This document shows positions 22,302 through 34,300 of a stretch of DNA of 51,171 nucleotides, in pieces. The translations under genes and the position numbers were made by a program. Every line of letters starts with the position of its first letter. The stretch's first letter is position 1. Source of the stretch: Priapulus caudatus (taxonomy: Eukaryota > Priapulida > Priapulimorpha > Priapulimorphida > Priapulidae); NCBI RefSeq assembly GCF_000485595.1, contig NW_014577065.1, positions 433,780-484,950 of the forward strand, read 5' to 3'. The notes under the pieces are model-generated. The model did not search any database. It was not told the DNA's origin and was given only the letters and a program-made list of their open reading frames with translations.

Positions 22302-25300
22302 ATGGTAAGTGTTTGTGATTGCTGATGCTTCTTCCTCTGTCATTACACGGCTCGAGTTAATGAGAATAACTATAATATTATGGGTGCTCTCCGTGGACAT
22401 TGGGGGAGATATGCTGTAACCGTCCGGCTACGTTGTCTGCCGTTGAGTGTTGTCGATTTAAAACTATGTAACCGTCCGGCTACGTTGTCTGCCGTTGAGT
22501 GTTGTCGATTTAAAACTGTTTCAGCGAGAAATACGCACACATAGTGACAGTCTTAATATTTACATTTGTTCGTTATTCTCTACTGTACTGTGTACAGTGT
22601 ACAACATCAACATGGTAATTGGTAATGGTTGTGGTTGTGTGGTTTTAACTGAAATTACAAAGAAAAATACGCCAAGCATTAAACATTAAAGGCCTAGACA
22701 CACTGCAGCGACAGCGACCGACCGTAACGACAAACGACGTTTCAGAGAATTAGAAACTATTGTTTCCTATGACTAGTCTATGAGTATGAGCATGACGGCC
22801 CATTCCTATTTTACAACCCCAGGTTTAAAAACCCTAACCCTAAACATAACCCTAACCCTAACCAAACTTACGACATGGGTGTGTAAACGCTACTTGTACC
22901 AGTATGACTATGAGTATGAGCCATTGCACACACAAGTCACAACGTCACACGCGACAACGACCGGCGACAAAAATATTTAGAAACGTTTCTAATTTCCCGT
23001 ATTTGATCAGTACGAGATCACCAACTAAGGCAATTTAACTTGCAGATTCCTTTCTGCGCTCAACCATTTCTGCCTTTCCTGTAGCGATGGCAGATATTCC
23101 TTTACTCTTTAGCCAATTAACGTTGCCAGAATACGTCAGCCAGATACTGAACTTGGCGCCATCGTTTGCGGTAAAAATCCTGCTTAACGAAGATTCCAGG
23201 TGGGAAGGATGGACCAGAGCGAAGTAACAGCAGATGGTTAGGTGTCAATGGAGCTGCGTCACGTGGGTCATCGGATAGTTTGGTAATGGGATGACCATTC
23301 ATGATGCCTTCTACGATGCACATGAGGGTGACAAGTCCTTCATCATTAAGTTGTTGCTGATCAAGCAAGCTGTTCAAAAAGGCTGGCCAAGTCGCTTCCT
23401 TCTGCCATAGGAAGCTGGGCCCATGTATCCACCACTCATTGTCAAGAAGCTCTTGTTCGTACAGTATGTCCTCGTGAAACGTCATCTGCAGGATTGGATT
23501 GAGTATTCACATTTAGCCACTGAGTGGGTAATGAGTGCTCACGAATCTCGGCAACGCGGTTGGCAACAAACGTCTGAAACCGCTTGTCGTCATTTCTTAT
23601 TTAGTGTAAGACTATCATGCTGTCCCTCCAGAAAACTGAGTCCAGCAGTGTCATTGTCAATTCTCGGCGTATTATTTCATCTAGTTTGACAGATAGCACA
23701 GCTGCTGCTAATTCGCGGCGTGGTATTGTCGTAGATTTTAAGGCCGCTACTTTGGCCTTTGACATCAAAAGGTTGCAATGCACTTGTCCTAAACCATCCA
23801 CAATCCTCAAGTATGTTGCAGTTCCATAACCACTCTCCGAGGCATCTGAAAAAAGATGTAGCTGCGCCAAATTTGTATCGTCTAGTGCTGTTGGTTTTAT
23901 GGAGCGCGGGATCGACATGTCACAAAGCAATGGTAGGTCTCCTATCAACCAGGCCCACTGATTGGCTATAGCTTCAGGCATAGGGTCATCCCAGCCAGTC
24001 CCGAGTCTACACAGCTTCTGGAAGAGAACCTTAGCCTTCAGTATGTATGGGCTTACAAAATCCAGGGGGTCATATACTGAGCTTACAATGCTCAATAAGC
24101 CTCGTCGAGTGAGAGCCTTGTCTTTCACGTTATTCATCGAAACTAAACATGTCAGTTTCTGTATTCCAGAGTACTCCAAGCGCCCTCTCGGCAGGCAAAG
24201 GATCCTTGTCTAAATCTAGAGACACGACTTCCTTGGCCAACCTTGACTATGGAACCGAGCGTAGTACTTTACGTGAATTGCTGATTCACTTGGTGAGGCA
24301 AACCCCACCTATGGCAAGCATCTCTCGTAGCTGTTTAACAAGTTCTATTGCCTTTGTAGCATCTGAGACTGACATTAGACAATCGTCAACATAGAAATTC
24401 TAGTCAACCATGTTGACGGTGTCAGCGCTGTACTTCCAAGCATTATCAGATGCAGTACGCCTTAGCGCGAAATTCACACAACTCGGGCTCCACACTGCTC
24501 CAAACAGATGTGCGGTCATTCGGTACACATGTACACACTTTGTCGGGTCGTCATCTTTCCACCAAAGGAAACGGAGTGTATCTCTGTCATCTTTCCACCA
24601 AAGGAAACGGAGTGTATCTCTGTCATCTTTCCACCAAAGGAAACGGAGTGTATCTCTGTCATCTTGGTTGACCAAGACCTGGTGAAACATTCCTTCAATG
24701 TCTGCCATAAAGACTATATGGGTTCCTGCCTGAATCGAAGCAGTACTCCAACCAGCTTGTTGGCTAGATCCGGTCCCTGGTGTACCACATCATTAAGTGA
24801 TGTTCTGCTGTACTTTTCTGCACAGTCAAATATAACTCTCACCTTCCCAGGTTTTCTGGGATGTATGACGGGGTGATGGGGCAGGTATCAGTGCGATTTA
24901 GCTCCTCGGGCGGTACAATCTTTGCATACCTCTTATTGCGCATTTCTACTATTCCGGCAACGTACTTGTCTTGTAAACTGTTATCTTTTCTAAGCCGCTT
25001 ACTTAAGAGATGCAGCCGACGTTCAGCCAGCGACTTGTTGTCAGGAAGAAGGGGCTGTCGCTGCTTGAAGGGAATATTCATGCTATAATGTTCGTTCTCA
25101 AAATGCAATGATTGCTCCCAGATAGAGATAACCTTTCTATCACTGACTGACATTCCGATGGTGTCTCCTCCCACATCGTCCAGCTTCCAAAACCTTTCCA
25201 CTTGGCGTTGAAGAATAGCATCGGCATCGATAAAGTGTGAGGAAATACGAGTTGAGGGCCCTGCTTCCATTGGACCATTGAGAGTCCAGCCCAAAATGGT

Positions 25301-28300
25301 CTTAGTTGCGTACGTGCTCCTGAACCTCTTTCACGGACTTCCGTAGATATCAATACAGCAGGGTTATCTTGACCAATAAGTAGGTGAACCTCCTTAGTGT
25401 TTATGTCTGGTATATTAATGTCCTGCAAATGTGGCCACCTGTCGAGGTCTGCTCTTGTCACAAGGTTGTCACTGCTGATGTGGAGCTTGGGCCTAGTGAG
25501 AACATGCGACATGGATATGAGATTTTCATTCTCCAAGTCTGCCACTTCAAGACTTACTACATGGGTGTCAGGGAAAACGTCCTTGTTGTCTAGGGTTGTA
25601 AGCGTTATTGTATTATGTCGCCCAGGTACTCCTAGTCTCTTCACCAGCTCCTCTGAACAGAAGCTCTGAGTGGATCCTGAGTCAAGCAGGGCATATGTCG
25701 TCATAAAACCGATGGCTCCATATCCTCGAACCTTAACTGGCACAATAGGGAGAGCCACCTTACCCACGTCGGCCTCAGAGCGACTACATGTTGCATTTGT
25801 TGAGGTGCTCGCTGTGGGTGTTCGAAGGTTGGCAAGTGTCTGAAATTGTCTGTCACTCTCATTGTTGCTGATCGATGTCGTTCCTTGGTATTGTTGAAGC
25901 CATTACCACATTGTCTCTTGGACGTGGAAGATGCAGAAATTTCGTATGCTTCTGTCCACAGCCAGGCACGCCGCACAGTGCACACTGAATTCATTCCGGG
26001 AGCACTCAGCAGATCGGTGTCCAGAGCACAGACAATTTACGCAAAGATGTTTACTTTGCACAAAATCTAGCCGTTCGCCGGGTCTCAGTGACTTGAAGCC
26101 ATTGCAGCCAAACAACGAGTGACGGCCGCCACAATAGTGACGTGGGTTTCAGTCGCCATGGGGTTCATGGCACTGTCTGCGCTTGACGGGTGACAAACTT
26201 AGTGGCAGATTGATCTACCTGAATGTTAAAGGTAGAACGCTGCTTCCCCTTCTTGTTATTTGACGTGTCCTTGTGCTGTTGCTTGTCCCTTTCCTGCATG
26301 AGCTTGCCGAAGACTGGGTCATTCGCTTGGTCTGCTGCTGCGTCGACGTACTCAACCATATCATCGATGTTAGGGACTCACTCATCTTTTGTCCTAATAT
26401 GGTAAGCTTTCTTTGCCCAACATTGGCGCAAGTCCATTGGTAGTTTCTCAGCTATCTGAAGAAGACTCCTGCTGTTGTTCAGCTCACCGGGATTCCCCAT
26501 GGTGGATAACGTCTTTCTGCAAATGCGCAGGTCATCAGCATAGTCCCGCAAAGCCTTACTGCCATTTACATCAGGACAACGATTGATCTTCTCTATCCAA
26601 GCTTCTGATATGTGATAAGAGCTTCCAAATCGGCTCTTGAGGAGACTCCTCGCATGAGCATATCCTTCGGCAGGTTCCATCACACTACAGCACTGTATTC
26701 GCTTCCTTGCGGGCCCTGTACAGTAGTGCAACAGTCGGGCAAGTTTCGCTTCACTGCTTATGGTATCTTTGTCCACAATGTTCTCAAAGGCACGGATGAA
26801 ACCCCAGTACTTGAGAGGATCACCATCGAATGACATCATTTCGGTTTTTGGTAGCTGTAGAGCTTCTACTAAAGATTGCTGTTGTGCCCTAGTGTCATTA
26901 AGCATCTGAACGAGAATGTTTCCTATTCCTTGTTGACCTGTAGAGTCCAGTTTGCTGGTTTGTGTCGGTCGGTGATCTGCCCTCATTGCTGTGGGTTGTC
27001 TTACGTTTAAATTGGGTTGAATAATTCGTTGTGCCTCAGTGGAGTGCCCTACGTTGGCTATCGGACGCGTCCAGTGTAAGACATGTGTACGTGGTACCAA
27101 TATCCGACCTTCCACGTAGAGTTCCCTCAGCCTCCGAGTTTGTTCGCTCATGAGCCTCAGCCTTTGCTATGCTCTCCTGAAGATTGAGTTCTCTGCGACG
27201 CTGTTTCAATTCCAGCTCTTCTCTTTCAAGTGATCGTCGAGTTGCAAGCGAGGCTGCTTCTACTTCTAGAGCAGCCCTCTCAGCCGATGCCTTGAGGCGT
27301 TCGCTCATAACAGAGCTGGTTCTTGAAGCATTCGACGAGTAACTTTTTGCCTTGGAATGTAGTGTACGACGACTGACATTGCTGGCAGAGTCGTCAGGGC
27401 GAATTTCATCTTGTGCAGATTGCACCTCAGCCACCCAATTCTCAACCCGTTTCCGCATTTGAGCAACTTCGTCGATCACTGAATCGATTACTGAATTCTG
27501 CACGTCAGCCTCATCGGTGAGCAGTGCATGATATTCGGCTTGCCGTTGCATGTACATCGACAATTCTTCGTCCAAATGTAGAATCTTTACTTGCACTTTG
27601 TTCAAATTCTGCGTGATACTCATCAAATCACGGATGTCGTTTAATACTCTCGTTAGCATTGCCTTAGCTCGCCCGCACGTTGATCCCATTTTCTTCAGAA
27701 CGTTCTCGTCGTGACGAGCCGAGTTCTGTCCACCACTTGCCATTCTGAATGTCTTATTGAGACGTACGGCGATTTAAAACTATGTAACCGTCCGGCTACA
27801 TTGTCTGACGTTGAGTTTTGTCGATTTAAAACTGTTTCAGCGTGAAATACGCACACATAGTCTTATTTACATTTGTTTGTTCTCTACTGTACATGGTTGT
27901 GGTTGTGTGGTTTTAACTGAAATTACAAAGAAAAATATGCAAGCGTTAAACATTATGCTATAACAAGTGTTACATGCGTAACAAACAAACCGTTATAGTA
28001 ATTTACCACAAACTAGAGTATTAACTATTATATGTGTTACTTACATCGCTGAGATGTCTGGGTGTCTATGGAAATGTCGTTGTCTTAATAAAGAACGTGT
28101 CGCGCACACTGATACGTGATTTGTGGCTGTCGCGTGTACCTGCCTGGCTGGCTTCTGGGAAGTGATTAACGCGCATGCTTGTAAGCCTCTCGCTACGCGT
28201 CTTTTCAACAAACTACACTATTTAGTGGCAGCACCATGATACAGTCGCAATGAATTTATAATAAACCAAATTCGGCAGTAACATATACGATATGTCATTA

Positions 28301-31300
28301 TTTTATTTATTTAATTAGGCCCTAGCGGCTAGCCTAGGGTCTAGGCGGGGGAGTAGGCCATGGCTACTGCGACTGGCTAGGCCGGGTTGATATCTTACTC
28401 GTACTACTAGTACTAGCTAAGCCTGCTGCCTAGCCTTAACTTTAGTCAGTTTAGGCTTAAGTAAGCCCTACTTATAGCTACTAAAGTAAAGGCTAATGTA
28501 AAGACTAAGTCTAGCTAAGTCACTAAGTGACATGAGCTCCTCATCGACATCGACGGAGATGGTCAATCCTAGTTTGGGACCTCGCAATACGCAAATGACG
28601 ACGTACAAAGCACTTGACTCTGACAGCTCTAGTTTCTAGAGTCTAGACTAACCAGCCAACAATCTCTAATGGCACCGGCACTATAGTACTCATAGTGACT
28701 ATAGTACTAGTAGTGGGACTGCTGGCACTACTGCCTGTGATTTAGTAGTGTGTGGTAGCTGTACTGCTCGTGAATAATCAAAAGAAAAATTGCCCTCACC
28801 CTTTCTGGGGACGTAATTCTGTATTGTTCTCCCCCTCCTTACCCCTTCTCCACATCTTTGTATTCCCCCATCAAACTTCTCCCCTTTCCTTTACCTATAT
28901 ACCCCACGCCTCTCGCTTTCTCCTCCATTTTCTTAGCTCTACGTCATAACCCATCTGCCACATCCCTCCACCTCCTTCCCAATTCTTTACATGATATGTC
29001 TTCGTCTTCAGCTACTCTGCTCCAATTTCTCCTTTCCCATTCTCCAACTTATCTGTCTTTCCCATCTCTCATCTTCGAACTCATCAACCTTCTCTCCTTC
29101 CTCTCCATGTACATATCCTTACCCGTTTCCATTCATTCCTGCCATCTCTTCCCTCCTTACATCGTCTCCACCTCTACCACCCATCCTCTCTTTACCTTAA
29201 TTGTTTCTCCCCCATCACATCTCCACCCTTTCTCCTTGCCGTCTCCATAAGATGTGTCAATAATCTTATACACAGGACTGAAATACACTACTTGAAGCCA
29301 CATGAGCCAGTTATATTAAGTGGCCATGACACATCATATTTACTGTGTGAGTCAATAATATTCCATACGTGGATGAACGATGTGGTAATCTTCAAGCTAT
29401 ATTCATGAATGGAAACCTATGGAGCATAATTGCCTGTGTCAATTGACTGTAGTTTTGTATAACATTCATTGTGCATATATCGTATTTTATTGTTTTACAG
29501 GATATCAGAAACTTTTTTGGTGGGCAAACGTCCACACGGACAAAATTGACTGAATCCCAGAAGCCAATATCAGTGCGAGACGAGACGAGGAAAAGATCTA
29601 GCAAAAGAAAACAGGTACTTAATTGTTGCTATATGTCCTTAGCACAGGTATCTTTGTTGTTTGTAATCACTATACACCCTGCCTAGCATAGTTATGTATC
29701 CCAGCAACCCATGCAATTATCATATGAGATTTAATGCAAAATGGTTTTACAAACAAGAAGAAAGTGTCTATCTTGAAATTTGGAATTGCAGTCTTTTAGA
29801 CCATTACTTTTTCTGTCAAATTTACATGAATATAATGTATTGTAGGCTTCTAAGCACATTGTCACATTTTGTGCTTGGTCACACTTTCATATGCTTCTGC
29901 TTATTTAGAAGCCCTACACATCCATTACTGCTTAGGTTGTATTGCTGTATCCTGCTGTTATTACATCTTATAGCCACTCGTGTGTTCTCTCTAATATACA
30001 CCCCTTTTCCTAAATACAGGCTGTACATGTTGTATGGTGCGAGATCCTTGCCAGCTTTTAATGTAACTTGATATTTTGTGCTTGAGGTGGAGAGCTCAGA
30101 CGAAGACATTAAAAAGAAGTCAAGATCAAAGAAGAGGGTAATTATAGAGTCTGGTACGTTAACAATCATGTTGGAATTCATTATATAATTAATGAACAAG
30201 CACACAATAAATTCGTATATTATAACATTTCCACAGAATATCTACAAATCAGATATGGCAATGAATTTGGTGCTTTATACACACCTATGTATTGATTATT
30301 CTCTAAAAGTTGCATGACTGTAAAATCAAATGCTAGTTTTTTGTGAATAAGAATTATCTGGGATGTTTGCCGTGATGTGACTAATGTAGCAAGCTGTGTG
30401 TATATATATATATATCTTATAGAATCAGATGACGAAGACCCATTGCCCAAGAAGAATGTGAAACGCTTAACCAGGAAAACCAAAAAACAGCAAGTTGTGA
30501 TTGTATCTGACACGGGTATGGAAAAATATTTTTGTTTTGCTTATTTACACAAGTTTTTGCCAATATATATATATATATATATTTGTTATACGGCAGCAAA
30601 TCATAAGGCATTGTAATTAGTGCAAAGCATTCCATTATCATATGTCATGAAATAAAAACCAGCAGTATCTGTGAGTTGTCCAGTGAGTGGTGATCCCGAC
30701 TGATGTAAATTATGCGGTCTTATTAGAAGTGTATCGATACACCAGGGTCACGGTATGGTACACTGACAGAAAGAGAGATATTGTAATTTTTATAATTTGT
30801 ATGCTATGATAAATTTGTCATATCGTGGTGATGTAGTATAATTGTTAACTCTTCAAGTGAAAGTTACATTTCTGTTTTTTTCGTAAAAATTAATTTGTTA
30901 ACTTTTTCGCCAGTAAGGGCGGGCTTCTGGCCTGTTACAATATTGCCAGCAGTTAAAAAAAACATGTTCACTGGGCACAGATGTGGCTGGAATAGAGAGG
31001 TAGTTTTTCATGAGGCGTGAAAGAAGTGGATAGGTATGGGGGGCCAACGATAAAAATATTATTTAGCACATTGTTTAGAGTATAAAGTCATTATTTACTT
31101 TGTTTGTTGTTTGTTTTTTGTTTGTTTGTTTGTTTGTTGTTTGTTTGTTTGTTTGCTTGTTTGTTTGTTTCTCCCACCACCAATCGAGTAGATTTCTTTT
31201 GGGTGGAATCATTGTTGGTACCATTTAAATATGATACTGGATGCTCATAATATTTCCATAATTGAGATTTGTTCAACGATGGCGTGTTTGCTAGTTCAAG

Positions 31301-34300
31301 CTTGATCGCTAAATTGTAAACACTGGCAACTCCCACCACGACCACCACCACCAGTGGCCCCATGATGTATAGCAAAATAATGATTGTTTCATTGGAGGTG
31401 GACAGTATCAGGTCTCATATGTGGAATTGTACTTCTTCTCCCTGGCAGCATGTCAGAACACTCATGTAACAAAAAACTGGTTGTAAGAGAAACATGGAGC
31501 TTTGTGAACTAATAAATAAATGTTGCCTGAGACTGGAAGTCAAAGGTGACATAGATTCTTTATTCTTTGACATAGATCCTTCTTGCCCGGGCAACCAGGT
31601 AAAAATTACATAATATTATAGGTTCAGATGATGAAGATCCATTGCCTAAAAAGCCCACCTCAAACACAAGACAGTCAAGCAAGAATACCAGAAGCAAACC
31701 AGCTGTGCTTGCATCTGGCTCAGGTAACAAAACTTATTTTAATAGCAGTTTAGTAGCAAATTGACACTGTGGTCCTGCAGCACTTGTTCAGTATAGAATA
31801 TACATTATGTGCCTACGTACATGTCTACTTGTAGTAGCATTACAAATCTATGCATAGTGCTGCTGTGCACCAGTTGGGTACCATTTAAAATTGCACTGAT
31901 GATCTATATATTCCTTGTTTATGTGTGTAGATGATGATGAGGAATTTGAATCAACAAAGAAATCCAGAAGTAGGTGGAAATCGCCACGTAAATCTCCAAT
32001 CAAAGGTCAGGGTACGATAGATCAGTTTGTCTCTCCTAAGAAGAAAGATGTCGCCAAGAAAAAGCAGAAAACTCCGGCCAAGTCGAAACCTATCTCTGTC
32101 GCTGATTTCTTTGGTGCAGCATCTGTGACAAGGTCAAGTAAACCTGTAGTGGCAGCAAAGAAAAAAGAGGTGCATAGTTTTTTATGTACTTTACATTTTA
32201 CTATTTGCCATCAATTAAGGTTAAACAAACTTAAAATCACATTGATTTTCTGGCTAGTGCAAGTACATGTTTTGGTGTGAAATGGAATGTTACATAATGA
32301 AGTGTGCATGTTTCTGTTATGGATTACAGTCTAAAGTTGACATGAAGAAAAATGACGGCTCACATCATAATGTTGATGAATTAGAGATCCATGATGATAG
32401 TGACTTTGAGGAAACTTTAATTGTAATTGACTCCGACGCAAAGAAACCAAAAAAGGTATTTTTTGCAGTTGTTTTTAGTTCAGTTTTCTTTATATAGAGT
32501 ATATAGGCTATAATACATAATAAGTTAAACTTATGGTCATGCATGATCATCTAAATCATACATCATATTAACAATGCTCTTTCACCAGTTCAATGATCTA
32601 GTATTTTTAGCTCATCTGATATAGTGAGACGAAGCTTTTACAGGGTTTCTTCAGACATTTATAACATGTTTCGACATGACTTCAAAGCTGATGCTAATTT
32701 CAGACATTGGCTATGAACTTGCCTAATTAAAATGGTTTTATTTCCAGCTGTGCATTGTTTACTTTTGAAAATCTGAACACAGTTGTGGTGTGTTTTCAGT
32801 TTGATTGACATGTCTCGATACAAACTGAGCGAGTTTAACTGTGTATTATGACGGCTTGTGACATGCATAATTGATGCCAATTGTATTGGTAATCCATCCA
32901 TAAATGACATGTCTTTTCAAATTCCTAGAGAGCACGATGTAGTCTGATGAATCTGCTACACATGTATTACAAGCCAGTATATGCTGCCATGTAAAAAGTC
33001 AATATAACTAATAGGCAAACAGGCGCATTCATAGCATTTATAATGGGGGGGGGGGGGGTAAATATTAGCACTTGTAAAATTGTGATGTATTCTGTAGGTA
33101 TCCTGTTTTTTGGATATTTTAGTATAGTATAGCTCAGTTTAGTTTAGATTGTGATCTTCTTCGCCTTTGACATCTATGGATTGTATATACTATGATCACC
33201 ATATTGTTAGTGATTATTTATGTAATTGGGGATCTTATTGCAGCCCCAAGTAGAGCAGTATGTGAGGTCACGAGTCAGTCCACGCAAGGATATATCGACG
33301 ACTTCTACAGGTACTGGTATTGCAGTGGATGATGTCCAGAACAAGGCAGAATCACTACCTAAACCGGTACAAACACTATCCAAAACTCCTGTAAATGGAG
33401 ACAGAAGGCATGATGTGTTGCCCTTGAAGATTCCACTAATAAAAACTGTCAAGGATGAAGGTACATCTCAACAGAAAATTAGCCCAAGGAAAAGGACAAC
33501 GGATGAGAGGTCAAAGTCACCTCCTCCAAAGCAGGCCATGGAGGAGCAGTCAATGTCACCAACTTCTCGGAGAATTAGCCCAAGGAAACAGGCAATTAGT
33601 GCACAGTCTGACTCGCCTGTTCATCATCGGAGAATCAGCCCAAGGAAACAAACAGCAGATGAACGATCAAGGTCACCGACTCCTGTCACTGATGCCACAA
33701 AGTTAGCGAAAAAGCAAAGTAAGGATGTGTAAGGTGGATCTGACTTTGGTGTTTTACATTTGCCAGTATAACTCCTGTACCATCAATATGTGACATTAGT
33801 TACTTAGCAGACACAGCATTATTAACATTACTTACTGATTCTGATTTATTTTCGTCTTTCTTTTGCTTTTGTATTTAAGTAGTGTTTGAGCTATATAACG
33901 ATGAATGCCAAATTAAACTAGAACATGTAGAATCAAAATTGAGCAGAACAGGTGATGGGACACGTTTTGTGCTCATTGTATCCCCCGCGATGAAGTGGGC
34001 GGGGATACTATGGTTTCATGTCTCCCCAGCTGCCGCCGCCGCCGCAGACAATTTCCCTTCTGCTCTATAACTCGACCCCTAATTGACCTAGCGCTACCAA
34101 ACTTGGTAGACTTACACATCTTGGGGAGAAGGTGAGCAGCGTACCAAAACCAGGTCACTGCGACCTTTATTTGACCTTTTCCATGACCTTGATCATATTT
34201 CCCTTCCGCTCTCTAACTCGGGCCCTAATTGACCTAGCGCTACCAAACTTGGTATACTTACACATTTGGGAGAAGGTGCTGCAGAGTACCAAAACCACAT

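Larger units (their letters stand above)
22415..27953 (-). mobile_element. Decayed BEL/Pao LTR retrotransposon in RFC1 intron 1
   Basis: The element lies antisense to RFC1, bounded by the 5-bp target duplication TATGC (22410-22414 and 27954-27958). LTR-related ends lie at 22415-22686 (3' LTR) and about 27768-27953 (5' LTR). On the minus strand the order is gag, CCHC zinc knuckle, aspartic protease, reverse transcriptase, RNase H region and integrase tail, which is the Pao/BEL order. It is dead: frames are broken in several places, an in-frame TAG lies just before the catalytic YVDD, the integrase core is missing, and the LTRs have diverged with indels. It lengthens RFC1 intron 1 by 5.5 kb. 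Confidence 0.93.

Noticed and set aside
24410-24876. Plus-strand frames of 70-120 codons within the BEL element
   Set aside because: Antisense shadows of the reverse transcriptase and its 36-bp triplication.
28752-29250. Plus-strand frames of 65-130 codons rich in S, P, L and H
   Set aside because: They follow from the polypyrimidine composition; no start context, splice site or family match.
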